From JBKCHH01 sp046302855 (lineage in GTDB: Bacteria > Pseudomonadota > Alphaproteobacteria > Rickettsiales > UBA8987), in NCBI GenBank assembly GCA_046302855.1, contig JBKCHH010000100.1:1-23991 (forward strand): a DNA stretch of 23,991 nt, read 5' to 3'. Every line of letters begins with the position of its first letter. The stretch's first letter is position 1. Below the pieces are notes generated by a model. The model did not search any database. It was not told where the DNA came from and saw nothing but the letters and a program-made list of their open reading frames with translations. Positions 15,016-22,286 of this stretch are shown in pieces. The position numbers and the translations under genes are program-made.

Positions 15016-15972
15016 ATGATTTTTAAAACTCCAAAATTTTGGCAGAAGAAGGGAATAATAGCCATTTTATTGCTTCCCCTTTCCCTTATTTATTATTTCA
15101 TCTATAAGATTAATAATTTAAAGTATCTATCTGGAAAAAAACAGGTTTTTGAGGCAAAAATTATTTGCATAGGCAATGTTGTAATAGGTGGCAGTGGCAA
15201 AACCCCAACCTGCATTAGCTTAGCGGAGTTTTTTAAAAATAAAGGCAAAAAAACAGCATTTGTATCAAAGGGTTATAAAAGAAAGTTCAGGCGAACTATT
15301 AAGGTTAATCCATCTTTCCACAAGGCAGATGAGGTAGGGGATGAGCCATTAATTTTGGCTAACCACGCCCCCACCTTTGTTTCACAAAATAGGGCAAGGG
15401 CTATTGCTCAGGCAATAAAAAATGGGGCAGAAATAATAATTTTAGATGATGGTTTGCAAGATGAATCCATTAAAAAAGATCTGTCATTTTTAATAGTGGA
15501 TGGGGTTTATGGTTTTGGCAATGGTTTTTTATTCCCCGCTGGCCCCCTTCGCACTAAATCTCATAACTACGATGAGGTGATTGTAATAAATAATAGCCAC
15601 AAGCTAAAACTTGCTCATCACAACGCCACTTCAGTTAGCACCTTGCCACCCAAATTTGATTTTTCCAAAAACTATATTGCCCTTTGTGGTATTGCTCACC
15701 CAGAAAAGTTTTTTAATTCGCTAAAGCAGTTTGTTAACTTGAAAGTTATTAAAACCATTTCCTTTCCAGACCATCACCACTTCACCAAAAAAGATGCCAA
15801 CAATTTAGAAAAAATATGCAAACTACACAGGGCTGAAATTTTATGCACAGAAAAGGATTATGTAAAAATCAAAGAATTTTCTTCAATAAAAATTCATTTT
15901 GCAAACTATGAGATTAAGTTTAAGAAAAAAGAGGAACTATTTACCATCCTAAAACAATATAGCATCTTATGA
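15016..15972 (+). CDS. lpxK: Tetraacyldisaccharide 4'-kinase LpxK
   Basis: Phosphorylates the lipid A disaccharide at the 4' position on the inner membrane. The ATG at 15016 gives a typical N-terminus (MIFKTPKFWQ, then a membrane helix at about 13-31) and 318 residues; an upstream GTG at 14986 adds ten atypical residues. The Walker A is GGSGKT (58-63) within CIGNVVIGGSGKTPT. LILDDGLQD-type (IIILDDGLQDES), GPLRT, FPDHHHFTKKD and CTEKDYVK are all family hallmarks. Its 3' end overlaps the next gene by 4 nt. Confidence 0.95.
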   Translation: MIFKTPKFWQKKGIIAILLLPLSLIYYFIYKINNLKYLSGKKQVFEAKIICIGNVVIGGSGKTPTCISLAEFFKNKGKKTAFVSKGYKRKFRRTIKVNPSFHKADEVGDEPLILANHAPTFVSQNRARAIAQAIKNGAEIIILDDGLQDESIKKDLSFLIVDGVYGFGNGFLFPAGPLRTKSHNYDEVIVINNSHKLKLAHHNATSVSTLPPKFDFSKNYIALCGIAHPEKFFNSLKQFVNLKVIKTISFPDHHHFTKKDANNLEKICKLHRAEILCTEKDYVKIKEFSSIKIHFANYEIKFKKKEELFTILKQYSIL

Positions 15973-16760
15973 AAAATTCTCTATCAGGAAAAACGGCGCT
16001 AATCACAGGTTCTACCAGTGGCATAGGTTTAGGAATTGCCAAAAAATTTGCCGCAAATGGGGCAAATATTGTTCTAAATGGTTTTGGTGAACAAAAGGAA
16101 ATAAATGAGTTGGTTGCAAAGATGCAAAAGGATTACAAGGTTAAGGTTATGTATTCAGATGCAGATGTGTCAAAGCCGCAGGCCATTAGAGATATGTGCA
16201 ACAAGGCAATCGCCACCTTTGGCGGGGTGGATATTTTGGTGAATAATGCTGGCATTCAAAATGTGCAACCAATTGATGAATTTAAAGATGAGAAGTGGGA
16301 TGCGATAATTGCTATTAATCTATCTTCCGCCTTTCACACCATAAAAAACACGGTTAAGCACATGAAGCAACAAAAATGGGGCAGGATAATAAATATGGCG
16401 TCTGTCCATGGTCTGGTAGCTTCCCCCTATAAGGCGGCCTATGTAGCGGCAAAGCATGGGATAGTAGGGCTAACTAAGGTAGTAGCACAAGATTTGGCTG
16501 AATTTGGCATTACCTGCAATGCCATTTGCCCCGGTTATGTAAACACTCCCCTTGTGCAAAAGCAAATCCCTGAGCAGGCGAAAGCCCATGGAATAAGCGA
16601 GGCGGAGGTTATAAAAAAGGTGTTTTTTGAAAATCATTTCATCAAACAGTTTATAGAGGTTGATGATTTAGCCGAAATTGCCCTGTTTTTATGTAGCGAT
16701 GCTTGCAAAACCTTAACTGGCGTTGCCTTGCCTGTTGATGCCGGCTGGACTTCACATTAG
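15969..16760 (+). CDS. bdhA: 3-hydroxybutyrate dehydrogenase (SDR family)
   Basis: NAD-dependent oxidation of D-3-hydroxybutyrate to acetoacetate, part of PHB/ketone-body metabolism. This is a classical SDR: cofactor motif TGSTSGIG at 14-21, NNAG at 92-95, catalytic Ser145 and Y158-x3-K162. The subfamily-specific parts are NMASVHGLVASPYKAAYVAA, ICPGYVNTPLVQKQIPEQAK and AHGISEAEV, which match 3-hydroxybutyrate dehydrogenases closely. The start overlaps the end of lpxK (ATGA-type), so it shares that transcript, though the pathways are unrelated. Confidence 0.92.
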   Translation: MKNSLSGKTALITGSTSGIGLGIAKKFAANGANIVLNGFGEQKEINELVAKMQKDYKVKVMYSDADVSKPQAIRDMCNKAIATFGGVDILVNNAGIQNVQPIDEFKDEKWDAIIAINLSSAFHTIKNTVKHMKQQKWGRIINMASVHGLVASPYKAAYVAAKHGIVGLTKVVAQDLAEFGITCNAICPGYVNTPLVQKQIPEQAKAHGISEAEVIKKVFFENHFIKQFIEVDDLAEIALFLCSDACKTLTGVALPVDAGWTSH

Positions 16761-16766
16761 TAAAGC

Positions 16767-16795
16767 TTGACATTTTGTCTTAAAATAAATTCAAT
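16767..16795 (+). promoter_or_regulatory. Candidate promoter of infB
   Basis: TTGACA (16767-16772) and TTCAAT (16790-16795) are separated by 17 nt. The predicted start at about 16802 leaves a leader of roughly 54 nt before the infB ATG. The -35 is perfect and the -10 matches 4 of 6. Confidence 0.5.
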
Positions 16796-16855
16796 TATTG
16801 CTATTTGTTAAGAATTGCCTTATTTGTGCCGAAAATAAAATTCCTAAATAGTTGA

Positions 16856-19528
16856 ATGGATAAGAAAGACACAGGAAAACTAACCCTTTCTATTAATAAG
16901 CCCCTTACAATAAATGTCGGGAAGGTTGATGGAAATCGTTTTAAACAAAATTCTATTAGGGTAGAGGTAAAAAGATCTAGATTTGTTGGTGGTAATGAGG
17001 CAAGGGGCAATCAACCAGAAGGCCTTTCTGAAGAGGAGAAAAAAAGGCGTTTAGATGCCTTGCAGAATAAAGACCAATATAATTCAGTAGTTGATAATTA
17101 CAAAAAGCAGGTATCGGAATATGATGCCAAAAAAGAAGCAGAAAGGTTGGCGGAAGAAGAGGCTAAAGCAAAGCTAGTCCTTACTCAAAAACCTATACAT
17201 AAAGATGTAGTTAAAGATAACACTCCCTATTACGCAAAGCCAAAATTAGGCTTTAATAATGATAGTTTTAATCGCACCCAGCAACATAATAAGCAATTTG
17301 CGGAAAGAAAATTTGATAATAGCAAATTTTCTAGTTCCACAGAAAAATCGGCTGAAAATAAACCCTCTTATGCTCCAAAGCCTACTGGCCCTTACAGCGA
17401 GCGAAAGTTTAATGAGCAGAATTTTAAAGAAAGGGGCAGAAATTATACGCCAGAAGAAAATGCTTCAAATTCTAATACAGAAAAGCCAAGGCCATCATTT
17501 GCTCCCAAGCCTAGTTTTGGTCATAAACCTGCCCCAAGTTTTATTAAGCAAAGGGATAACGATGATTTTTCTACCAAAAAAGGCATTAAGGCACCTGAAG
17601 GAAAGCTGGCAAAAAAGGGCTATGAGGAAGATTTTGCGAAAAATAATCTAACGGTAGCTGGCATTATGAACCATGAGGAGCGGGTTCGTAGCCTTGCTTC
17701 CATGAAAAGGGCTCAGGCTAAAGCTAGAAGAAAAAATTTAGGTGATGATAATCAAGAGAGGGCAAAAATTGTTCGTGAAGTATTAATTACCGGCAAGCAA
17801 AAGGTGGTGGATTTGGCAGCCAAAATGTCGCTTAGGGTCACCGATGTTATAAAAGAACTAATGAAGCTAGGGATGATAGCCAAGCCAGATGATGAGATTG
17901 ATCCAGATACTACTGAAATTATCGTTGCCGAGCTTGGGCATAAATCAAAAAGAATTGAAGAGTCTGATATTGAAAATAACCTTCGTTCAGCGGCACTAGC
18001 AGAAAATCTACAAAAAAGACCGCCAGTAGTTACCATTATGGGGCATGTGGATCACGGTAAAACCTCGCTCCTTGATGCTTTGCGACAAACAAATGTGGTG
18101 GCAGGTGAAGCGGGTGGCATTACGCAACATATTGGTGCTTATCAAACCAAAACTGCCTCAAATGAAATAATAACCTTTTTAGATACACCGGGCCACGCTG
18201 CCTTTACTGAAATGCGTTCAAGAGGGGCAAAGGTAACGGATATTGTAATATTAGTAGTAGCGGCTGATGATGGTATAATGCCACAAACTATCGAGGCAAT
18301 AAACCACGCAAAACTTGCTAAGGTGCCAATTATAGTTGCCATAAATAAAATAGATAAGCCAGAAGCAAATATCAAAAAAACAACCGAAGCCTTACTTTCG
18401 CATGATCTAGTGCCAGAAGAATTTGGTGGCGAGGTTATGGTAGTGCCAATCTCCGCTAAGCAAAAACTAAATTTAGATAAGCTATTAGATGCAGTTATTT
18501 TACAATCAGAAGTTTTAGACCTAAAGGCAGATGAAACCTGCAACGCCTTTGGCACAGTGGTTGAAGCCAAAATGGATAAAAATAAAGGGGTGGTTGCAAC
18601 CGTTCTTATTCAAGGTGGCACTTTAAACAGGGGCGATATTATAGTTGCTGGCAAACACTGGGGCAAAATAAGGGATATGAGGGATGATAAGGGGGTAGCC
18701 CTAGCACAGGCCTTGCCTTCACAACCAGTTGAAATCTATGGTTTAGATTCCGTTCCCTTTGCAGGTGATGCTTTTGATACGGTAAATGATGAGCGCACCG
18801 CTAGGGAAGTTGTTTCTTATCGTGATAAAAAAGATAAAATTGAGAAGGAACTTAGAGTTCAAGAAGGTGGCAAGATTTCAATAGAATCTCTGCTAAAACA
18901 GGCATCTTCTGGCAAGAAAATACTAAATGTTATTATTAAGGGAGATGTGCAGGGTTCAATAGAAGCCATTATTGGCACTATTAACAAAATTACTCACGAA
19001 GAGGTTGGTTTAAAAATAATCCATTCTGCAACGGGTGGCATTAGCCCATCTGATATAACCCTTGCTACTGCAAGTGGAGCAATGGTTGTTGGCTTTAATG
19101 TGCGTGCTAGTAGCGATGCTATAAAAATAGCGGAAAACGAAGGTGTGTCTATAAAATACTATTCCATTATCTATAATTTAGTGGATGACATTAAGGCTAT
19201 AATGAGCGGAATGTTATCACCCACTCAAAGGGAAGTCTATTTGGGCAAGGCAGAAATTAGGCAGGTGTTTGATATGTCTAAATTTGGCAAGGTGGCGGGC
19301 TGTATTGTGCGTGATGGCGTTATTAAAAGAGGGGCTAAGGTTCGCCTAATTCGTGATAGTGTAGTAATTCACGAAGGCAAGTTAAAAACCTTAAAACGCT
19401 TTAAGGAAGATGTTCAAGAGGTAAAAGAAAATACTGAATGTGGTGTGCAGTTTGAAAACTACGAAAACATCAAGGCACAAGACATCATCGAATGTTTTGA
19501 AATAGCCGAAGAAAAAAGAGAGATTTAA
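16856..19528 (+). CDS. infB: Translation initiation factor IF-2
   Basis: GTPase that places initiator tRNA on the ribosome. The 890 residues divide as follows. Residues 1-300 are a charged, low-complexity N-terminus holding two copies of an ERKF...SYAPKP/SFAPKP-type repeat (149-176 and 182-219). An IF2_N helical domain lies at 303-345. The GTPase carries G1 GHVDHGKT (396-403), DTPGH (443-447), NKID (497-500) and SAK (533-535). Two beta-barrel domains and the fMet-tRNA-binding C-terminus follow. The usual nusA-infB-rbfA context is missing: bdhA is upstream and a repeat cassette downstream. Confidence 0.97.
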   Translation: MDKKDTGKLTLSINKPLTINVGKVDGNRFKQNSIRVEVKRSRFVGGNEARGNQPEGLSEEEKKRRLDALQNKDQYNSVVDNYKKQVSEYDAKKEAERLAEEEAKAKLVLTQKPIHKDVVKDNTPYYAKPKLGFNNDSFNRTQQHNKQFAERKFDNSKFSSSTEKSAENKPSYAPKPTGPYSERKFNEQNFKERGRNYTPEENASNSNTEKPRPSFAPKPSFGHKPAPSFIKQRDNDDFSTKKGIKAPEGKLAKKGYEEDFAKNNLTVAGIMNHEERVRSLASMKRAQAKARRKNLGDDNQERAKIVREVLITGKQKVVDLAAKMSLRVTDVIKELMKLGMIAKPDDEIDPDTTEIIVAELGHKSKRIEESDIENNLRSAALAENLQKRPPVVTIMGHVDHGKTSLLDALRQTNVVAGEAGGITQHIGAYQTKTASNEIITFLDTPGHAAFTEMRSRGAKVTDIVILVVAADDGIMPQTIEAINHAKLAKVPIIVAINKIDKPEANIKKTTEALLSHDLVPEEFGGEVMVVPISAKQKLNLDKLLDAVILQSEVLDLKADETCNAFGTVVEAKMDKNKGVVATVLIQGGTLNRGDIIVAGKHWGKIRDMRDDKGVALAQALPSQPVEIYGLDSVPFAGDAFDTVNDERTAREVVSYRDKKDKIEKELRVQEGGKISIESLLKQASSGKKILNVIIKGDVQGSIEAIIGTINKITHEEVGLKIIHSATGGISPSDITLATASGAMVVGFNVRASSDAIKIAENEGVSIKYYSIIYNLVDDIKAIMSGMLSPTQREVYLGKAEIRQVFDMSKFGKVAGCIVRDGVIKRGAKVRLIRDSVVIHEGKLKTLKRFKEDVQEVKENTECGVQFENYENIKAQDIIECFEIAEEKREI

Positions 19529-19542
19529 TTGTGCTAAAAAAG

Positions 19543-19686
19543 CCGTCATGAGCCGAGCGAGCCTTGGCGAGCGTGGCAATCCACAAAAATGGAGTTTCTT
19601 GCAACAAATATCTTGAGACCCAAGCCCTACCTTGTTTATGGATTGCTTCGTCCCCAAAAATAAATTTTGGCTCCTCGCAATTACGG
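19543..19686 (+). repeat. Dispersed palindromic repeat, copy 3 (long form)
   Basis: Begins CCGTCATGAGCCGAGCGAGC and ends GGCTCCTCGCAATTACGG. The interior shares GGCAATCCACAA, GTTTCTTGCAA and TACCTTGTTTATGGATTGCTT with the reverse complement of copy 4 at 20596-20730. Starts 14 nt after infB and may act as its 3' hairpin. The 283-nt gap between infB and the TTG at 19812 holds this repeat and the promoter region described separately; I see no gene in it. Confidence 0.85.
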
Positions 19687-19745
19687 TATGTGTTAAAATT
19701 TGGTTAAAACTCTAAAAAAATCTTGCTTGAAATCAATATTTTATA

Positions 19746-19778
19746 TTGACAACTCTCTCTCTCTCTCTCTGGTAAACT
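19746..19778 (+). promoter_or_regulatory. Candidate promoter with (CT)9 microsatellite in its spacer
   Basis: A perfect TTGACA (19746-19751) is followed by A, nine CT units (19753-19770), then TGGTAAACT, which reads as an extended -10 (TGn plus TAAACT at 19773-19778). The present spacing is 21 nt, too long for good activity. Losing one unit would give 19 nt and losing two would give the optimal 17. Such tracts in promoter spacers drive phase variation elsewhere, for example the TA repeats of the Haemophilus hif locus. The -10 assignment is an inference. Confidence 0.5.
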
Positions 19779-19871
19779 GCTATTGTTCTTTGTTAAAGCC
19801 TATGGTTTAGTTTGGCTTCATTGTTTTTTGTCTTCCTTTGGGAGACACCAAACCTACACCTGAAAAACACC

Positions 19872-20360
19872 ATGGAACCGCTTTACGCTTTATTCCGTTC
19901 TGCAAAACCCCTAGCACCCGAAGTGCTAGACCAGATTAAGACTGGAGATTTCTCCAGATGCGAAGAAGTCGATCTTGCTTCCAGCCAGAACGCGGACTTC
20001 GTCCTATTATTTTATGATGATGATGATGATGATAAGGTAAGGTACTATACTTACCCCAAACCGGTGACACCTCCTGTTTCAATCGATTACGCCGCTAGCG
20101 GCGTTGATCTAACGCAGGAGGTTGGTACTGTACCCTTATTTGGGTATTTTAGGACTCAAAAAAGCATATCACCAGATATGCTAGACCTGATTAAGAGTGG
20201 AGATTTCTCCAGATGCGAAGAAGTCAGGGCGTTTCAAGCGGACTTCGTCTTTTTCGGGTTGGTGAAACAGTGTTATACGGGACTCTTCTTTACTTACCCC
20301 GAAGCAGTGACACCTCCTGTTTTAATCGATTACGCCTCACTTCGCGGCGGCGCTGATTGA
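19872..20360 (+). CDS. Orphan protein made of two tandem diverged units (162 aa)
   Basis: I do not recognise a family. The ATG at 19872 is the likely start; an in-frame TTG at 19812 would add 20 residues. Unit 1 (about 1-80) and unit 2 (about 85-162) share LFRSAKPLAPEVLDQIKTGD versus YFRTQKSISPDMLDLIKSGD, the identical DFSRCEEV, a shared ADFV, and YPKPVTPPVSIDYA versus YPEAVTPPVLIDYA. The 28 bases encoding GDFSRCEEV and flanks are identical in both units. Differences between units are mostly conservative, and the size difference between the shared blocks is in frame, which supports real translation. Unit 1 has six consecutive Asp. No signal peptide or clear membrane helix is seen. Codons GAC, TTC, GTC and CCC are commoner than in neighbouring genes, suggesting a different origin. 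Confidence 0.68.
   Translation: MEPLYALFRSAKPLAPEVLDQIKTGDFSRCEEVDLASSQNADFVLLFYDDDDDDKVRYYTYPKPVTPPVSIDYAASGVDLTQEVGTVPLFGYFRTQKSISPDMLDLIKSGDFSRCEEVRAFQADFVFFGLVKQCYTGLFFTYPEAVTPPVLIDYASLRGGAD
20016..20033 (+). repeat. (GAT)6 trinucleotide tract within the orphan ORF
   Basis: Six exact GAT codons encode a run of six Asp in unit 1 of the orphan protein. The tract is absent from unit 2. Being a multiple of three, its length changes would alter the protein without breaking the frame. Confidence 0.9.
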
Positions 20361-20363
20361 ACC

Positions 20364-20379
20364 GATTGATTTATCAATC
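20364..20379 (+). other. Perfect hairpin after the orphan ORF
   Basis: GATTGAT, TT, ATCAATC pair perfectly 3 nt after the stop codon and about 14 nt before the terminator stem. There is no T-run, so it is not itself a terminator; it may protect the 3' end of the transcript. Confidence 0.6.
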
Positions 20380-20389
20380 TATTCGTTAA

Positions 20390-20417
20390 GAGGGGGCCCG
20401 CAAGGGCCCTTTTCTTT
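20390..20417 (+). terminator. Strong Rho-independent terminator of the orphan ORF
   Basis: GGGCCC (20394-20399), loop GCAA (a GNRA tetraloop), GGGCCC (20404-20409), then TTTTCTTT. It is far more GC-rich than its surroundings. The T-run is only on the plus strand, which shows that the upstream ORF is transcribed in the plus direction. Confidence 0.88.
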
Positions 20418-20595
20418 AATTATGCCCCCCCTAATTATGCCCTAATTACACCTTTACCCCTATAAAAACTATAGCTTATAAACTAGATGGCCTTATAGCC
20501 CAAAAATAAAAATTTGCTTCATTTTGCAATTAAGGAAAACACTTGCAACGCCTTATACTGATTTCCATATTTCAAATTACTAAACTAAAAGAAAA
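20418..20595. other. AT-rich intergenic stretch with short tandem motif, no gene seen
   Basis: Together with the flanking terminator and repeat copy 4 this makes a gap of about 400 nt between the orphan ORF and rplQ. Its start holds three degenerate direct copies of a TAATTATGCCC-type motif (20417-20450). I see no convincing ORF, tRNA or promoter in the rest. Confidence 0.5.
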
Positions 20596-20730
20596 CCGTC
20601 ATTGCGATAAGCGAAGCGAATAAGCAATCCATAAACAAGGTAGAGCTTGGATAACAGACAAGTTTTTGCAAGAAACGCCTTTGTTGTGGATTGCCGCTGT
20701 CTAAGCTTTGCCCTCCTCGGCTCATGACGG
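20596..20730 (-). repeat. Dispersed palindromic repeat, copy 4 (long form, inverted)
   Basis: Read on the minus strand it begins CCGTCATGAGCCGAGGAGGG, continues GGCAATCCACAA, GTTTCTTGCAA, TACCTTGTTTATGGATTGCTT, and ends ATCGCAATGACGG. It is collinear with copy 3 but in opposite orientation, so the pair brackets the orphan ORF. Its GTCATGAGCC end faces the 3' end of rplQ, 37 nt from the stop codon. Confidence 0.85.
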
Positions 20731-20767
20731 CTTTCCTTGTTTGTTCTTTTATAAATGAGAATTGGTA

Positions 20768-21205
20768 TTAAGCCCCAGCTTTCTGGGCTTTTTCTAGCTC
20801 TAGTTTTTCGTTGAATACTCTTTTTCTATCTTTGTAGCCCTTAGCGTTTATGTCTCTATCCACAAACTCAATTACAGCTACAGGGGCTGAATCTCCGTAG
20901 CGATAGCCCGCCTTAATAATGCGTAGATAGCCACCATTCCTGCCCTTATATCTATCTGCAATGGTGCTAAATAGCTTATCAACCACTTCTTTGGGAAGAA
21001 TTGATAGGGCTCTTTTTCTAGCAAACAAGCCACCCTTTTTGCCAAGGGTAATTAGCTTTTCAACGATTGGACGCAAATCTTTAGCCTTAGCCACGGTAGT
21101 AACAATTTGTTCGTGCTCTATTAAAGAAGCAACAAGATTTCTAAACAAGGCTTTTCTGCTACCTTGATTTCTGCCAAACTTTCTGCCTTTTATACCGTGT
21201 CTCAT
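20768..21205 (-). CDS. rplQ: 50S ribosomal protein L17
   Basis: Large-subunit protein near the peptide exit tunnel. The 145-aa product starts MRHGIKGRKFGRNQGSRKAL and contains LVASLIEHEQIVTTVAKAKDLRP, both invariant features of L17, followed by GGYLRIIKAGYRYGD-type sequence and VIEFVDRD. It is the last gene of the rpsM-rpsK-rpoA-rplQ unit, 20 nt after rpoA. No classical terminator follows; a palindromic repeat does. Confidence 0.97.
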   Translation of the reverse strand: MRHGIKGRKFGRNQGSRKALFRNLVASLIEHEQIVTTVAKAKDLRPIVEKLITLGKKGGLFARKRALSILPKEVVDKLFSTIADRYKGRNGGYLRIIKAGYRYGDSAPVAVIEFVDRDINAKGYKDRKRVFNEKLELEKAQKAGA

Positions 21206-21225
21206 AATTTACTCTCTAGTTTTTA

Positions 21226-22257
21226 TCAATTATAGGGGTCTTCATATTTTTTTGCAAGGTCTTCTATGTTTTTTGGCGGCCAGCCATCAATTTTCATATC
21301 GAACCTTAAGCCCATTTCACCTAGAACGAATTTTATTTCATTCAAAGATTTTCTACCAAAGTTTGGCGTTTTTAGCATTTCTGCCTCTGATTTTCTAACC
21401 AAATCGCCAATGTAAATAATATTATCATTCTGCAAACAGTTGGCTGAACGCACAGAAAGCTCAATGTCTGAAACTTTTTTTAGCAAGTTAGGGCTAAATG
21501 GTAGTTTTTCTTCTTTTAGCTCTTTATCTTTATGCTCATTTTGCTCAAGTGTAATAAAGGCACGCACTTGATCTTGCAAAATGGCAGCGCCAATAGAAAG
21601 CGAATCTTCTGGAGTAATTGCTCCGTTAGTTTCAACCGTTAAGGTTAACTTATCATAATCAGTAACCTGCCCAACCCTTGCCTCTTCTACCTTAAAGCTA
21701 ACTTGCGTTACGGGAGAAAAAATGGCATCAATTGGAATATAATCTATTGCCAAACCTTCAGGCTTGTTTTGTGAGGCTGGAACATAGCCCTTGCCAGTAG
21801 TAATGGTTAGCTCCATATTTAAATGCCCGCCTTCTTCCACATGGGCAATTATGAAATCTTTATTCACTACAGCAAAGTTAGTGCTGCCTTCTATCATCCC
21901 CGCCTTTACTACGGCTGGACCCTTCACATTTATTCTAGCCTTTTGAGGTTCAGACACATAAGAAAGAATTGCAACCTGTTTTAGGTTTAAAATAATGTTA
22001 ACAATATCTTCCCTAACCTTATCCACAGTAGAAAATTCGTGCATTGCCCCTTCTATTTTAACTAGAGTAATTGCCGCCCCCCTAATTGAAGAAAGCAAAA
22101 TTCTGCGAATTGAATTGCCAAGAGTAGTTCCAAAACCCCTCTCAAGAGGCTCAACCACAAAGGTTGCCTTGTTTTTAGATTTTGATTTAACATCCACCTT
22201 AGAAGGTTTAATTAAATCGCTCCAGTTTTTAGAGATAACTTTTTGAGATACTGCCAT
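21226..22257 (-). CDS. rpoA: DNA-directed RNA polymerase subunit alpha
   Basis: Scaffold for polymerase assembly and contact point for activators. The 343-aa length is normal. The N-terminal domain has the assembly motif EPLERGFGTTLGNSIRRILL; the C-terminal domain includes DIELSVRSANCLQNDNIIYI and LLKTPNFGRKSLNEIK-type sequence (MLKTPNFGRKSLNEIKFVL), which binds UP elements. The start lies 29 nt after the rpsK stop. Confidence 0.98.
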   Translation of the reverse strand: MAVSQKVISKNWSDLIKPSKVDVKSKSKNKATFVVEPLERGFGTTLGNSIRRILLSSIRGAAITLVKIEGAMHEFSTVDKVREDIVNIILNLKQVAILSYVSEPQKARINVKGPAVVKAGMIEGSTNFAVVNKDFIIAHVEEGGHLNMELTITTGKGYVPASQNKPEGLAIDYIPIDAIFSPVTQVSFKVEEARVGQVTDYDKLTLTVETNGAITPEDSLSIGAAILQDQVRAFITLEQNEHKDKELKEEKLPFSPNLLKKVSDIELSVRSANCLQNDNIIYIGDLVRKSEAEMLKTPNFGRKSLNEIKFVLGEMGLRFDMKIDGWPPKNIEDLAKKYEDPYN

Positions 22258-22286
22258 AGTTTAATCTACAAGTTTTAAGGTTAAAT

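Noticed and set aside
19391..19657. Minus-strand open frame spanning the end of infB and repeat copy 3
   Set aside because: It is antisense to infB and runs into a repeat element; the translation is not conserved-looking.
20069..20075. CACCTCCT-like sequence, identical to the anti-Shine-Dalgarno end of 16S rRNA, present in both units of the orphan ORF
   Set aside because: The bases are explained by the conserved Val-Thr-Pro-Pro-Val codons; there is no independent sign that it acts on ribosomes.
20418..20595. Possible small RNA or tRNA between the orphan ORF and rplQ
   Set aside because: No cloverleaf, promoter or stable hairpin is visible; only AT-rich sequence and a short degenerate tandem motif.
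2490..20730. The four GTCATGAGC repeats considered as a CRISPR array
   Set aside because: The copies are kilobases apart, vary in length, are palindromic and occur in both orientations; there are no spacers or cas genes.
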